A stretch of DNA of 5,932 bases from Acidimicrobiia bacterium (GTDB lineage: Bacteria; Actinomycetota; Acidimicrobiia; Acidimicrobiales; JACDCH01). Under the pieces are notes generated by a model, which was not told the DNA's origin, made no database searches, and worked only from the letters and a program-made list of their open reading frames with translations. How positions within the stretch are numbered: the first letter of the stretch is position 1; each line of letters begins with the position of its first letter. Positions 1-5,833 of the stretch are shown here, one piece after another. The stretch lies in assembly GCA_013694495.1 (NCBI GenBank), contig JACDCH010000429.1, positions 1 through 5,932 of the forward strand. Direction: 5' to 3'. The translations under genes were made by a program, and so were the position numbers.

Positions 1-7
1 GGGGAGC

Positions 8-553
8 TCAGTTGGCCGCGGTGCGGCGCAGGGCCAGCGCCGGCTGCTCGGCCCCCGAGCGCCCGGTGCGGAACGCCGGGCCGGCCTGGTGGCGGGCCGG
101 GTTGAGGTAACGGACCTTCACCGCCCGCTCCTCGGCCGCCCGCTTGGCCCGCAGCAGCAGGCCCACGTAGGCGGCGAGCAGCACGTCGATCAGGAGGTGC
201 AGGGGCAGCGCCGCCGGCAGCAGGAAGCTCACGACCAGGGTGAGGCCGGCGGCGGCGAGCAGCGTGACGAGGATGTCGCGGCGGCGCTGGCGGGCGTCGA
301 CGCGGGCCAGGCGGGTGGGGTCGATCGTCGGCGACAGCGGGCGCAGCGGGCGGGGCCCGTCGCTCGAGGGCAGGTTTGGACGCTGCTCCCGGCCGGGAAC
401 AGCGAGGTTCGCTCGTCGCTCGAGGGTGTCCAGCTGGTTGCGGAACGTCGAGATCGAGTCCGCCGGCCGGGCTTCGCTGCGGTTCTGCAAGTAGGGAGGC
501 AGAAGCACCGCAGCCCAGATGACAGCGAGGATCACCAGCACCAAGATCGTCAC
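8..553 (-). CDS. Small membrane protein, probable GlpR/SepX-like receptor of the gephyrin-like protein Glp
   Basis: A 181-residue protein starting at GTG 553; an in-frame stop (575-577) lies just upstream, so no longer start exists. Seen: an N-terminal hydrophobic segment (residues 2-20, containing VIWAAVLLPP), then a soluble stretch with ARPADSISTFRNQLDTLERR (29-48), a proline-rich linker (52-80), two more hydrophobic segments (about 94-113 and 117-135) separated by LPAALP, and a short basic tail. Known: actinobacterial GlpR/SepX proteins have an N-terminal membrane anchor followed by an ARP..(I/F)STF-like stretch and a later hydrophobic pair; they bind the gephyrin-like protein Glp and act in septation and polar growth. 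Inferred: this is a short family member, because it matches that layout and lies near galU, glp and moaC as in other actinobacteria. The family assignment is from memory of patterns; an unrelated small membrane protein remains possible. The ribosome binding site is poor (GGAG almost touches the GTG). Confidence 0.62.
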   Translation of the reverse strand: MTILVLVILAVIWAAVLLPPYLQNRSEARPADSISTFRNQLDTLERRANLAVPGREQRPNLPSSDGPRPLRPLSPTIDPTRLARVDARQRRRDILVTLLAAAGLTLVVSFLLPAALPLHLLIDVLLAAYVGLLLRAKRAAEERAVKVRYLNPARHQAGPAFRTGRSGAEQPALALRRTAAN

Positions 554-675
554 GCTCCAGGCCTGCCTTTGGTGTCATGGGACCGTAACCGCGGCGCACC
601 AGCAGCTGGTGGATGGTCAGGTCCGGTTGGACGAGTCGGAGCCGGACGTACCCCCGCAGGTTGCGGTCGCACGTC

Positions 676-703
676 GGTTGTTACATTTCTACTACGGAAC
701 TCG
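676..703 (-). promoter_or_regulatory. Putative promoter of the GlpR/SepX-like gene (AT-rich block)
   Basis: Positions 678-695 form an AT-rich island in otherwise very GC-rich DNA. On the minus strand it reads GTAGTAGAAATGTAACAA, containing TAGAAA or TAGAAAT as a possible -10 element. No good -35 hexamer is visible, and the leader to the GTG start would be about 120-130 nt. The position, downstream of the hairpins and upstream of the membrane-protein gene, supports an independent promoter, but the hexamer assignment is weak. Confidence 0.35.
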
Positions 704-719
704 GACACGCGCCACTGGA

Positions 720-738
720 GGCGGGCGGCGAGCCCGCC
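720..738 (-). terminator. GC-rich stem-loop, possible terminator downstream of the moaC transcript
   Basis: A perfect 7-bp stem (GGCGGGC 720-726 with GCCCGCC 732-738) encloses a 5-nt loop. It follows the second structured repeat in the direction of moaC transcription and precedes the AT-rich promoter candidate, which suits a transcript end. There is no U-tract on either side, so classical intrinsic termination is not shown; many high-GC actinobacterial terminators lack one. It could instead be part of the repeat element. Confidence 0.4.
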
Positions 739-741
739 GGT

Positions 742-862
742 TCAGGACCTGCGGTCGCCTGGCGGGCGAACGGGCGAGGCCCAGGCCCTTCCTGTGTCTC
801 CATTCGATTCCGGCCCCCGCGTCTGGGCTACGCCCGGTAGGGTCGGGGCCCCTTCATCTCAG
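742..862 (-). repeat. Structured tandem repeat, copy 1 (distal to moaC)
   Basis: Compared with copy 2, three blocks are identical: 849-862 (minus TGAGATGAAGGGG core), a 32-bp block at 782-813 (minus strand includes GGAATCGAATGGAGACACAG) and 742-754 (minus CCGCAGGTCCTGA). The two intervening segments differ from copy 2 but can fold. Hairpin A pairs GGCCCC 812-817 with GGGGCC 845-850, with an inner GGGC-TAC-GCCC hairpin at 825-835. Hairpin B pairs 745-751 with 782-788 (GGACCTG with CAGGCCC), with GCCT 757-760 facing AGGC 777-780 inside. The 747/786 pair is A-C on the plus strand but U-G on the minus transcript. The strand assignment rests on that wobble and on the direction of the flanking genes. 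Confidence 0.8.
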
Positions 863-978
863 GACCTGCGGATGGATTGGTGCCGGACGAGGCGTCGCCC
901 GCAGGCCCTTCCTGTGTCTCCATTCGATTCCGGGGTCCGGCGAGGGGGCTTCGCCGGGGCGGTCCGGACCCCTTCATC

Positions 979-982
<4 letters not shown>
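859..982 (-). repeat. Structured tandem repeat, copy 2 (adjoining the moaC stop)
   Basis: The 14-bp box 969-982 and the 32-bp block 902-933 lie exactly 120 bp from their counterparts in copy 1; the 13-bp box 859-871 is offset by 117 bp. Hairpin A here is a perfect 9-bp stem, GGGGTCCGG (932-940) with CCGGACCCC (964-972), with an inner GGC-TTC-GCC hairpin at 947-955. Hairpin B pairs GGACCTGCGG (862-871) with CCGCAGGCCC (899-908); the single plus-strand mismatch (864/906) becomes a G.U wobble on the minus transcript. The box at 969-982 contains the moaC stop codon (979-981), so the element begins where moaC ends. Its identity (riboswitch-like RNA, processing or termination element, or dispersed intergenic repeat) is unknown. 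Confidence 0.8.
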
Positions 983-1479
<497 letters not shown>

Positions 1480-1487
1480 GGGCGGGG

Positions 1488-1516
1488 AGTGTAGGTCCTG
1501 CGCCCGGTCGTACTGG
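1488..1516 (-). promoter_or_regulatory. Putative leaderless promoter of moaC
   Basis: On the minus strand TACACT (1493-1488) fits the actinobacterial -10 pattern TANNNT and ends 8 nt before the moaC ATG, a spacing that would place the transcript start at or next to the A of the ATG. Absence of any purine-rich ribosome binding site immediately upstream agrees with this. No recognisable TTGACA-like -35 is seen at the expected distance. The AGGA at 1499-1496 is too far from the start to serve as a normal ribosome binding site. Confidence 0.35.
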
Positions 1517-1543
1517 TCCGGTGGTCGGGCCGCGGGCGGCGGC

Positions 1544-2053
1544 TCAGGCGACCGCCACGGGCTCCCCGGTGGAGCCGTCGACCAGCGTGCGGGCCCCGAG
1601 GGGGGCCGGGAGGGTGACCTTGGTGGCGACGGACTCGGCGATCTCGATGCAGACGTCGGCGCCGGGCCGGCCCCCGGTGAAGAGCGTGACGGTCACCGCC
1701 TCGGCCGTCTCCTCGATCTGCACCCGGTCGAGGCCGTAGCACTCGGCCACGCCGGTGGTGAAGCGCAGCTCGATGATCGTTTCGTCGATGGCGGCGTAGG
1801 ACTCGATGAACGTCGGCACCGGGTTGACCAGGCCCGGCGTGACCTCCACCGCTCGGCGGGCGGGGGCGTCGGGGTTGACGTCGCCGGCGCCGTCGTCGGG
1901 CGGGCTCGTCACGGGGATCTCGGGGTCGAGGGCGCCCGGCTGGGTCGAGGCGGTGGCGCCGGCATCGACGTCGCCGTCGTCGCCGCACGCGCCCAGGACG
2001 AGGGCGAGGCCGAGGGCGAACGAGGGCAGCAGGCGGCGGCGCAGGGGAGACAT
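1544..2053 (-). CDS. Predicted lipoprotein of unknown function
   Basis: I do not recognise the family. The 169-residue product begins with a basic n-region (RRR 5-7), a hydrophobic core (residues 8-20) and a lipobox LGAC with C23 as the likely lipidated cysteine, so it should be exported and anchored on the outer face of the membrane. Residues 24-65 are a D/P/G/A-rich flexible linker. Residues 70-169 look like one small beta-rich domain (alternating hydrophobics, for example ETIIELRF and EAVTVTLFTGG) with two cysteines, C105 and C135, that could form a disulfide. It starts at ATG 2053, 48 nt after the moaA stop, with no clear ribosome binding site. It lies between moaA and moaC on the same strand, so co-transcription is likely. 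A lipoprotein is unexpected among cytoplasmic cofactor enzymes; nothing in it suggests molybdate binding (no periplasmic binding-protein fold or length). Confidence 0.85.
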   Translation of the reverse strand: MSPLRRRLLPSFALGLALVLGACGDDGDVDAGATASTQPGALDPEIPVTSPPDDGAGDVNPDAPARRAVEVTPGLVNPVPTFIESYAAIDETIIELRFTTGVAECYGLDRVQIEETAEAVTVTLFTGGRPGADVCIEIAESVATKVTLPAPLGARTLVDGSTGEPVAVA

Positions 2054-2101
2054 GCGGGCTTCGACGCCCGGCAGGCCGTCGGGGTTCCCGCCGCGGGGCC
2101 G

Positions 2102-3091
2102 TCAGCCGCCGATCTGGCTCATCGACCGCCGGGGTCGGGAGAACGTGACCTCGGAGATCCCGTGGCCGGCCCACTTCGCGGCGACGGTGGCCCGGATGAG
2201 CTCGGCGATGTCGTCGTCGGACGCGCCGGCGCGCAGCGGGCCCCGGAGGTCGGTCTCGTCGACCGCGAACAGGCAGGAGCGGAGCTGGCCGTCGGCGGTG
2301 AGGCGCACGCGGTCGCACGACCCGCAGAACGCCTCGGTGACCGACGGGATCACGCCGATGCGGCCCCGGCCGTCGGCGTAGCGCCACGTGGCGGCCGGCT
2401 CGTGGCCCCGGGTCTCGGGCTCGAGCGGCCACCGGGCGTGGATGGCAGCGACGATCTCGGCGGCGGGGACGACGTCGGCCCGCCGCCAGGTGCCGTCGGC
2501 GTCGAGCGGCATGAACTCGATGAACCGCACCTCGATGCCCCGCTCGCGGCCGTAGGCGGCCAGCTCGACGACCTCGTCGTCGTTCACGCCCCGCATCACC
2601 ACGGTGTTCAGCTTCACGGGGGCGAGGCCGGCGTCGAGGGCGGCGTCGATGCCCTCGAGGACGCGGTCGACGACGTCGCGCCGGGTGAGGTCCTCGACCC
2701 GGTGGCGACGCAGCGAGTCGAGCGACACGTTGATCCGCCGGAGCCCGGCGGCGGCGAGGTCCTCGGCCACGAGGGCCAGGGTGACGCCGTTCGTGGTGAG
2801 GGCGAGGTCGGTGCCGAGGCGGGCCAGCCGCTCGACGAGCACGGGGAGGTGGGCCCGCACGGTGGGCTCGCCGCCGGTGAGGCGGATCGAGTCGAAGCCG
2901 AAGTGGCGCACGAGGACGCCGGCGACCCGCTCGATCTCGTCGAAGTCGAGGAGCTGCGAGCGATCGAGCCACTGCATGCCCTCGGCCGGCATGCAGTAGG
3001 TGCAGCGCAGGTTGCAGCGGTCCGTGACCGAGATGCGCAGGTCGCGGTGCACCCGGCCGAAGCCGTCGACGAGCGGGGTGGGTGCGGTCAC
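2102..3091 (-). CDS. moaA: GTP 3',8-cyclase MoaA (radical SAM)
   Basis: MoaA uses S-adenosylmethionine and two 4Fe-4S clusters to cyclise GTP, the first committed step to molybdopterin. The 329-residue product has family length. The N-terminal radical-SAM cluster motif CNLRCTYC supplies C26, C30 and C33; LTGGEPTVR (71-79) is the SAM-binding GGEP segment; TTNG (99-102) and NVSLDSL (121-127) are typical strand-end motifs. The C-terminal cluster ligands are C256, C259 and C273 (FCGSCDRVRLTADG then RSCLF). The protein ends in SQIGG; the double-glycine tail is conserved in MoaA and needed for GTP turnover. The start is GTG 3091, which overlaps the moeA stop as GTGA, and the homology to MoaA begins soon after it. 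This overlap implies translational coupling to moeA. No other moaA copy is visible. Confidence 0.97.
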   Translation of the reverse strand: MTAPTPLVDGFGRVHRDLRISVTDRCNLRCTYCMPAEGMQWLDRSQLLDFDEIERVAGVLVRHFGFDSIRLTGGEPTVRAHLPVLVERLARLGTDLALTTNGVTLALVAEDLAAAGLRRINVSLDSLRRHRVEDLTRRDVVDRVLEGIDAALDAGLAPVKLNTVVMRGVNDDEVVELAAYGRERGIEVRFIEFMPLDADGTWRRADVVPAAEIVAAIHARWPLEPETRGHEPAATWRYADGRGRIGVIPSVTEAFCGSCDRVRLTADGQLRSCLFAVDETDLRGPLRAGASDDDIAELIRATVAAKWAGHGISEVTFSRPRRSMSQIGG

Positions 3092-4311
3092 AGGTCGCCG
3101 ATCAGGAGGACGTCGACGGGCGATCCGGGCTCGACGCCGTCGCCGTCGGGCAGGACGGCCAGCCCGTTGGCCGCGGCCAGGGCGGTGAGGTGGTGGGAGC
3201 CCTGGTCGCCGGCGGAGCGGGCCTCGAGGCGGCCGTCGGCGCCCACGATCACCCGGACCCGCACGAAGTGGACCTTGCCGTCGGGCCGCCGGGGCAGGCC
3301 GTCGACGGCGATGGCGGCGGGGTAGGGCCGGTCGAGCTGGTTCTCGGGCAGGCCGCAGAGGCGGCGGATGGCGGGCCGGGCGAACAGCTCGAAGCTGACG
3401 ACCGACGACACGGGGTTGCCCGGCAGCCCGAACACGGGCACCCGGTCGACCAGCCCGAAGGCGAACGGCTTGGCCGGCCGGATGGCCACCTGCATCCAGC
3501 GCATGTCGCCCAGGAGGTCGAGCACCTCCTTCACGAGGTCGACGTCGCCCATCGAGACGCCGCCGCTGGTGAGCACGACGTCGCAGGTGGACACGCCGTG
3601 GAGGAGCGCCTTCGTGATGGCCTCGGCGTCGTCGGGCGCCAGGCCCAGGTCGACGGCCTCGCCGCCCGCGGCGTCGACGAGGGCGAGCAGCGCGATGCGG
3701 TTGGAGTCGCGGATCTGGCCCGCCGCCAGCGGTCCGCCCCCCGTGACGAGCTCGTCGCCCGTGGACAGCACGCCGACACGGGGGCGGCGCACGACCTCGA
3801 CCTCGCCCACGCCCACGGTGGCGAGCACGCCGAGGTGGCCGGGCGAAACGACCGTGCCGGCCATCAGCACGGGGTCGCCGACCTGGATGTCGTCGCCGGC
3901 CCGGCGCACGTGCTCCCCGACGATGGCCGGGCTGGTGAGCCGGATCGCCCCGCCCTCGTCGAGCACCTCGACCTTCTCGATGGGCACGACGGCGTCGGCG
4001 CCCGGCGGGACGGGGGCGCCGGTCATGATGCGGACGACCTCGCCGGACGCCACCTCGGCGGCGGCGGCCTGGCCGGCCAGGGTGGTGCCCACGGCCCGGA
4101 GGACGGCGGGCACGCGGGCGGTGTCGGCCGAGCGGACCGCGTACCCGTCCATCGCCGAGTTGTCGAACGGCGGCACGGCCTCCTCGGCCAGGACCCGGGT
4201 GGCGGCCACCCGCCCCACGGCCTCGGCCAGGGGCACGGTCTCGTAGGGCGGGACGCCCCAGACGCGATCGAGGACGTGCGCGCGTGCGTCGTCCAACGAA
4301 ACGAGCCCCAT
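3088..4311 (-). CDS. moeA: Molybdopterin molybdotransferase MoeA, gephyrin-like (Glp type)
   Basis: MoeA inserts molybdate into adenylated molybdopterin to give molybdenum cofactor. The 407-residue product has full family length with the domains in order: N-terminal region with PPFDNSAMDGYA (47-58), MTGAPVPPGADAVVP (96-110), the MoaB/Mog-like catalytic domain with GVLSTGDEL (180-188), RDSN (201-204), TSGGVSMGDVD (248-258), RPAKPFAFG (278-286) and GLPGNPVS (295-302), and a C-terminal beta domain (about 325-407). The active-site acidic residues D55, E187 and D258 are present, so it looks catalytically intact. The ATG at 4311 is 13 nt after the galU stop without a clear ribosome binding site, so it is probably read from the galU transcript. 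Known: the actinobacterial galU-linked gephyrin homologue Glp also binds FtsZ and a membrane receptor (GlpR/SepX). A GlpR/SepX-like gene lies downstream here, so a second role in division is a reasonable inference, not shown by the sequence. Confidence 0.95.
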   Translation of the reverse strand: MGLVSLDDARAHVLDRVWGVPPYETVPLAEAVGRVAATRVLAEEAVPPFDNSAMDGYAVRSADTARVPAVLRAVGTTLAGQAAAAEVASGEVVRIMTGAPVPPGADAVVPIEKVEVLDEGGAIRLTSPAIVGEHVRRAGDDIQVGDPVLMAGTVVSPGHLGVLATVGVGEVEVVRRPRVGVLSTGDELVTGGGPLAAGQIRDSNRIALLALVDAAGGEAVDLGLAPDDAEAITKALLHGVSTCDVVLTSGGVSMGDVDLVKEVLDLLGDMRWMQVAIRPAKPFAFGLVDRVPVFGLPGNPVSSVVSFELFARPAIRRLCGLPENQLDRPYPAAIAVDGLPRRPDGKVHFVRVRVIVGADGRLEARSAGDQGSHHLTALAAANGLAVLPDGDGVEPGSPVDVLLIGDL

Positions 4312-4324
4312 AGGGGCAGTGAGG

Positions 4325-5233
4325 CTACCGGTCGGCCTGCTCGAGCAGCCCGTGGTCCCGGACGTAGGCGCCGAGCCAGGCGCCGAAGTCGGGCCCGAGG
4401 TCGGGGCGGCGGAGGGCGAGCCGGACGGTGGCCTTGAGGTACTCGAGCTTGTCGCCGGTGTCGAAGCGGTCCGACGTGGTGAGCATGCCGTAGAGCCCGT
4501 CGTCGTCGAGCAGCATCGCCATGGCGTCGGTCAGCTGGACCTCGCCGCCCTTGCCGGGCTGGACCCGCTCGAGCTTCTCGAAGATGGCCGGCGTGAACAC
4601 GTAGCGGCCCATCACGGCGTAGTTCGACGGTGCCTGCTCCGGCGCCGGCTTCTCGACCAGGCCGCGGATGCGGAGCACGCCGGCGTCCTCGCCCGGTACC
4701 CCCGCCGGGTCGACGTCGGCGCACCCGTAGAGCCGGATGTCCTCGTGCGGCACCTCCAGCAGGGCCACGACCGAGCGGCCGAGTCGGTCGTGGGCGTCGA
4801 TCATCGACTGGAGGGTGGACGGGCCGTCCATGAAGTCGTCGCCCAGGAGGACGCAGAAGCTGTCGTCGCCGACGTGGCGGCGGGCCGCGGCGACGGCGTG
4901 GCCGAGCCCGAGGGCCTCGCCCTGGCGCACGTAGTGGATGTCGGCGAGCGACGACAGGCGCCGGACCTCGTCCAGCTCGGCCTGCTTGCCCTTCGCTTCG
5001 AGCTCGGCCTCGAGCTCGGGAGCCCGGTCGAAGTGGTCCTCGATGGCCTTCTTGTTGCGCCCGGTCACGATGAGGATGTCCTCGATGCCGGCGCCGACGG
5101 CCTCCTCGACCACGTACTGGATGGCCGGCCGGTCCACCACCGGCAGCATCTCCTTGGGCTGCGCCTTCGTCGCCGGCAGGAAGCGGGTCCCCAGGCCGGC
5201 GGCGGGGATCACGGCCTTGCGGACGGGGGACAT
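4325..5233 (-). CDS. galU: UTP-glucose-1-phosphate uridylyltransferase GalU
   Basis: GalU makes UDP-glucose from UTP and glucose 1-phosphate, supplying glycosyl donors for envelope polysaccharides and glycolipids. From ATG 5233 the product is 302 residues, the usual bacterial length. Motifs: the nucleotide-binding loop KAVIPAAGLGTRFLPATK (6-23), PKEMLPVVD (26-34), the UTP-site region RQGEALGLGHAV (103-114), LGDDF (130-134), YGCADVD (169-175), the sugar-binding VEKP (193-196), GEVQLTD (230-236) and RFDTGDKLEYLKA (256-268). An upstream in-frame GTG (5257) would add eight residues (MGLVESAA); ATG 5233 is preferred because GalU proteins normally start a few residues before KAVIPAAG and because a -10-like TTGAAT sits 8 nt before it. 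It heads the leftward gene group and is divergent from the fmdB-type gene, with a CIRCE operator 40 bp upstream. Confidence 0.96.
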   Translation of the reverse strand: MSPVRKAVIPAAGLGTRFLPATKAQPKEMLPVVDRPAIQYVVEEAVGAGIEDILIVTGRNKKAIEDHFDRAPELEAELEAKGKQAELDEVRRLSSLADIHYVRQGEALGLGHAVAAARRHVGDDSFCVLLGDDFMDGPSTLQSMIDAHDRLGRSVVALLEVPHEDIRLYGCADVDPAGVPGEDAGVLRIRGLVEKPAPEQAPSNYAVMGRYVFTPAIFEKLERVQPGKGGEVQLTDAMAMLLDDDGLYGMLTTSDRFDTGDKLEYLKATVRLALRRPDLGPDFGAWLGAYVRDHGLLEQADR

Positions 5234-5241
5234 GGCCGCCG

Positions 5242-5247
5242 ATTCAA
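5242..5247 (-). promoter_or_regulatory. Possible leaderless -10 element of galU
   Basis: TTGAAT on the minus strand matches four of six bases of TATAAT and ends exactly 8 nt before ATG 5233, the same spacing seen at moaC. No Shine-Dalgarno precedes the ATG and no convincing -35 hexamer is present, so this is a weak call. If translation began at GTG 5257 instead, this element would be inside the gene and the call would fail. Confidence 0.28.
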
Positions 5248-5268
5248 CCAGCCCCACCCCGACCGCGG

Positions 5269-5274
5269 TATCGT
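5269..5274 (+). promoter_or_regulatory. Putative -10 element of the fmdB-type gene
   Basis: TATCGT matches the TANNNT actinobacterial -10 pattern and ends at the first base of the CIRCE operator, so the expected transcript start (about 5281) would fall inside the operator. That arrangement is standard for HrcA-repressed promoters. The nearest -35-like sequence (TTCAAC 5243-5248) is at a 20-bp spacing, longer than optimal. Confidence 0.45.
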
Positions 5275-5300
5275 TGGCACTCGCCGTGTCCGAGTGCTAA
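5274..5300 (+). promoter_or_regulatory. CIRCE operator (HrcA-binding inverted repeat)
   Basis: The sequence is TTGGCACTC, a 9-bp spacer GCCGTGTCC, then GAGTGCTAA. The CIRCE consensus is TTAGCACTC-N9-GAGTGCTAA, so the right arm and the spacer length are exact and the left arm has one substitution (A to G at 5276). HrcA binds this element to repress heat-shock genes such as groESL and dnaK in many Gram-positive bacteria. It lies 20 bp before the fmdB-type start codon and 40 bp from the galU start on the other strand, so it most simply controls the fmdB-type gene, though an effect on galU is possible. hrcA itself is not in the window. Confidence 0.9.
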
Positions 5301-5306
5301 CCCGCT

Positions 5307-5313
5307 GGGGGAG
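5307..5313 (+). promoter_or_regulatory. Ribosome binding site of the fmdB-type gene
   Basis: GGGGGAG ends 7 nt before ATG 5321, a strong Shine-Dalgarno at normal spacing. It fixes this start and contrasts with the galU, moeA and moaC starts, which lack one. Confidence 0.75.
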
Positions 5314-5320
5314 AGGCCAG

Positions 5321-5716
5321 ATGCCGACCTACGAGTACAAGTGCAAGGAGTGCGGCGAAGGGCTCGAGGTCGTGCAGTCGTTCACCGACGAAGCGCTCAC
5401 CGACTGCCCGGCCTGCGGCGGCCCGCTGCGCAAGGTGTTCGGCAGCATCGGCATCACGTTCAAGGGCTCGGGTTTCTACAAGACCGATAGCCGGGGCGCC
5501 TCGGGGTCGCCGGCCACCAAGGTCGGCGCCGACGGGGCCAAGAGCGACAACGGGTCGTCGACATCGGAGAACGGCTCGTCGTCGTCCTCCGACGGGGCGT
5601 CGAAGTCGACCGACACGAGCAGCGCGAAGCCGGCGTCGGACGGCGGGTCGAAGCCGTCGACGGACAGCAGCTCGAAGGCGAAGCCGGCGTCGTCGAGCAG
5701 CAGCTCGGCCGCCTGA
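5321..5716 (+). CDS. FmdB-family zinc-ribbon protein with Ser-rich disordered tail (Ruc-like)
   Basis: A 131-residue protein. Residues 1-55 form the FmdB/CxxC-CxxC zinc ribbon: MPTYEYKCKECG gives C8 and C11, and CPACGG gives C29 and C32, four likely zinc ligands. GITFKGSGFYKTD (44-56) is the usual family ending. Residues 57-131 are low complexity (S, K, D, G, A, P, T; over a third serine), with repeats such as SSKAKPASS and runs of five and six serines, and should be disordered. The start ATG 5321 has a strong ribosome binding site and begins exactly at the family N-terminus. A CIRCE operator overlaps the expected promoter. Known: M. tuberculosis Rv0991c (Ruc), also near galU and moeA, has this layout, is induced by heat and oxidation, is under HrcA control and acts as a redox-regulated chaperone. 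Orthology and chaperone function here are inferred from architecture, regulation and position. Confidence 0.9.
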   Translation: MPTYEYKCKECGEGLEVVQSFTDEALTDCPACGGPLRKVFGSIGITFKGSGFYKTDSRGASGSPATKVGADGAKSDNGSSTSENGSSSSSDGASKSTDTSSAKPASDGGSKPSTDSSSKAKPASSSSSSAA

Positions 5717-5731
5717 GCGACCCCACCATCG

Positions 5732-5749
5732 ACAGGCACCGCGGCCTGT
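5732..5749 (+). terminator. Small stem-loop after the fmdB-type gene, possible weak terminator
   Basis: ACAGGC (5732-5737) pairs perfectly with GCCTGT (5744-5749) around a 6-nt loop, 16 nt after the fmdB-type stop codon. The following AGTTCACT is only mildly T-rich. The short stem makes this a weak terminator or an attenuator at best. The rest of the 117-bp gap before the next gene shows no clear promoter. Confidence 0.3.
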
Positions 5750-5822
5750 AGTTCACTGCCACCACGGCCCTTCGCCGGACCGCTCGCCGGGCAACCGGCC
5801 CACCGCCCGATGTCACGTCGCC

Positions 5823-5827
5823 GGAGG
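5823..5827 (+). promoter_or_regulatory. Ribosome binding site of the gene entering at the right edge
   Basis: GGAGG lies 6 nt before ATG 5834. It is the reason for choosing that start over the in-frame ATG at 5810, because the sequence falls within codons of the longer version. Confidence 0.7.
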
Positions 5828-5833
5828 CCGCCG

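Larger units (their letters stand above)
554..978. other. Non-coding interval between moaC and the GlpR/SepX-like gene
   Basis: This 425-bp stretch has no convincing gene. Read in the minus direction from the moaC stop it holds two tandem structured repeats (982 down to 742), a compact GC hairpin (738-720), an AT-rich block that is the best promoter candidate for the downstream gene (about 700-676), and a further approximately 120 bp of leader with no clear function. That leader includes a small inverted repeat, CACCAG-CAG-CTGGTG, at 597-611. Short open frames cross the interval on both strands, but none has a family resemblance or a start with a good ribosome binding site. Confidence 0.7.

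Noticed and set aside
597..611. Inverted repeat CACCAG-CAG-CTGGTG as an operator for the downstream gene
   Set aside because: The arms are only six bases in very GC-rich DNA, there is no match to a known operator that I recognise, and it lies inside the presumed leader.
782..933. CRISPR array
   Set aside because: There are only two copies of the 32-bp block, 88 bp apart, with further shared boxes in between and no cas genes; this is a tandem structured repeat.
5234..5257. Eight-residue N-terminal extension of GalU from GTG 5257
   Set aside because: The extension has no counterpart in the family and no ribosome binding site; the ATG at 5233 gives a normal GalU N-terminus.
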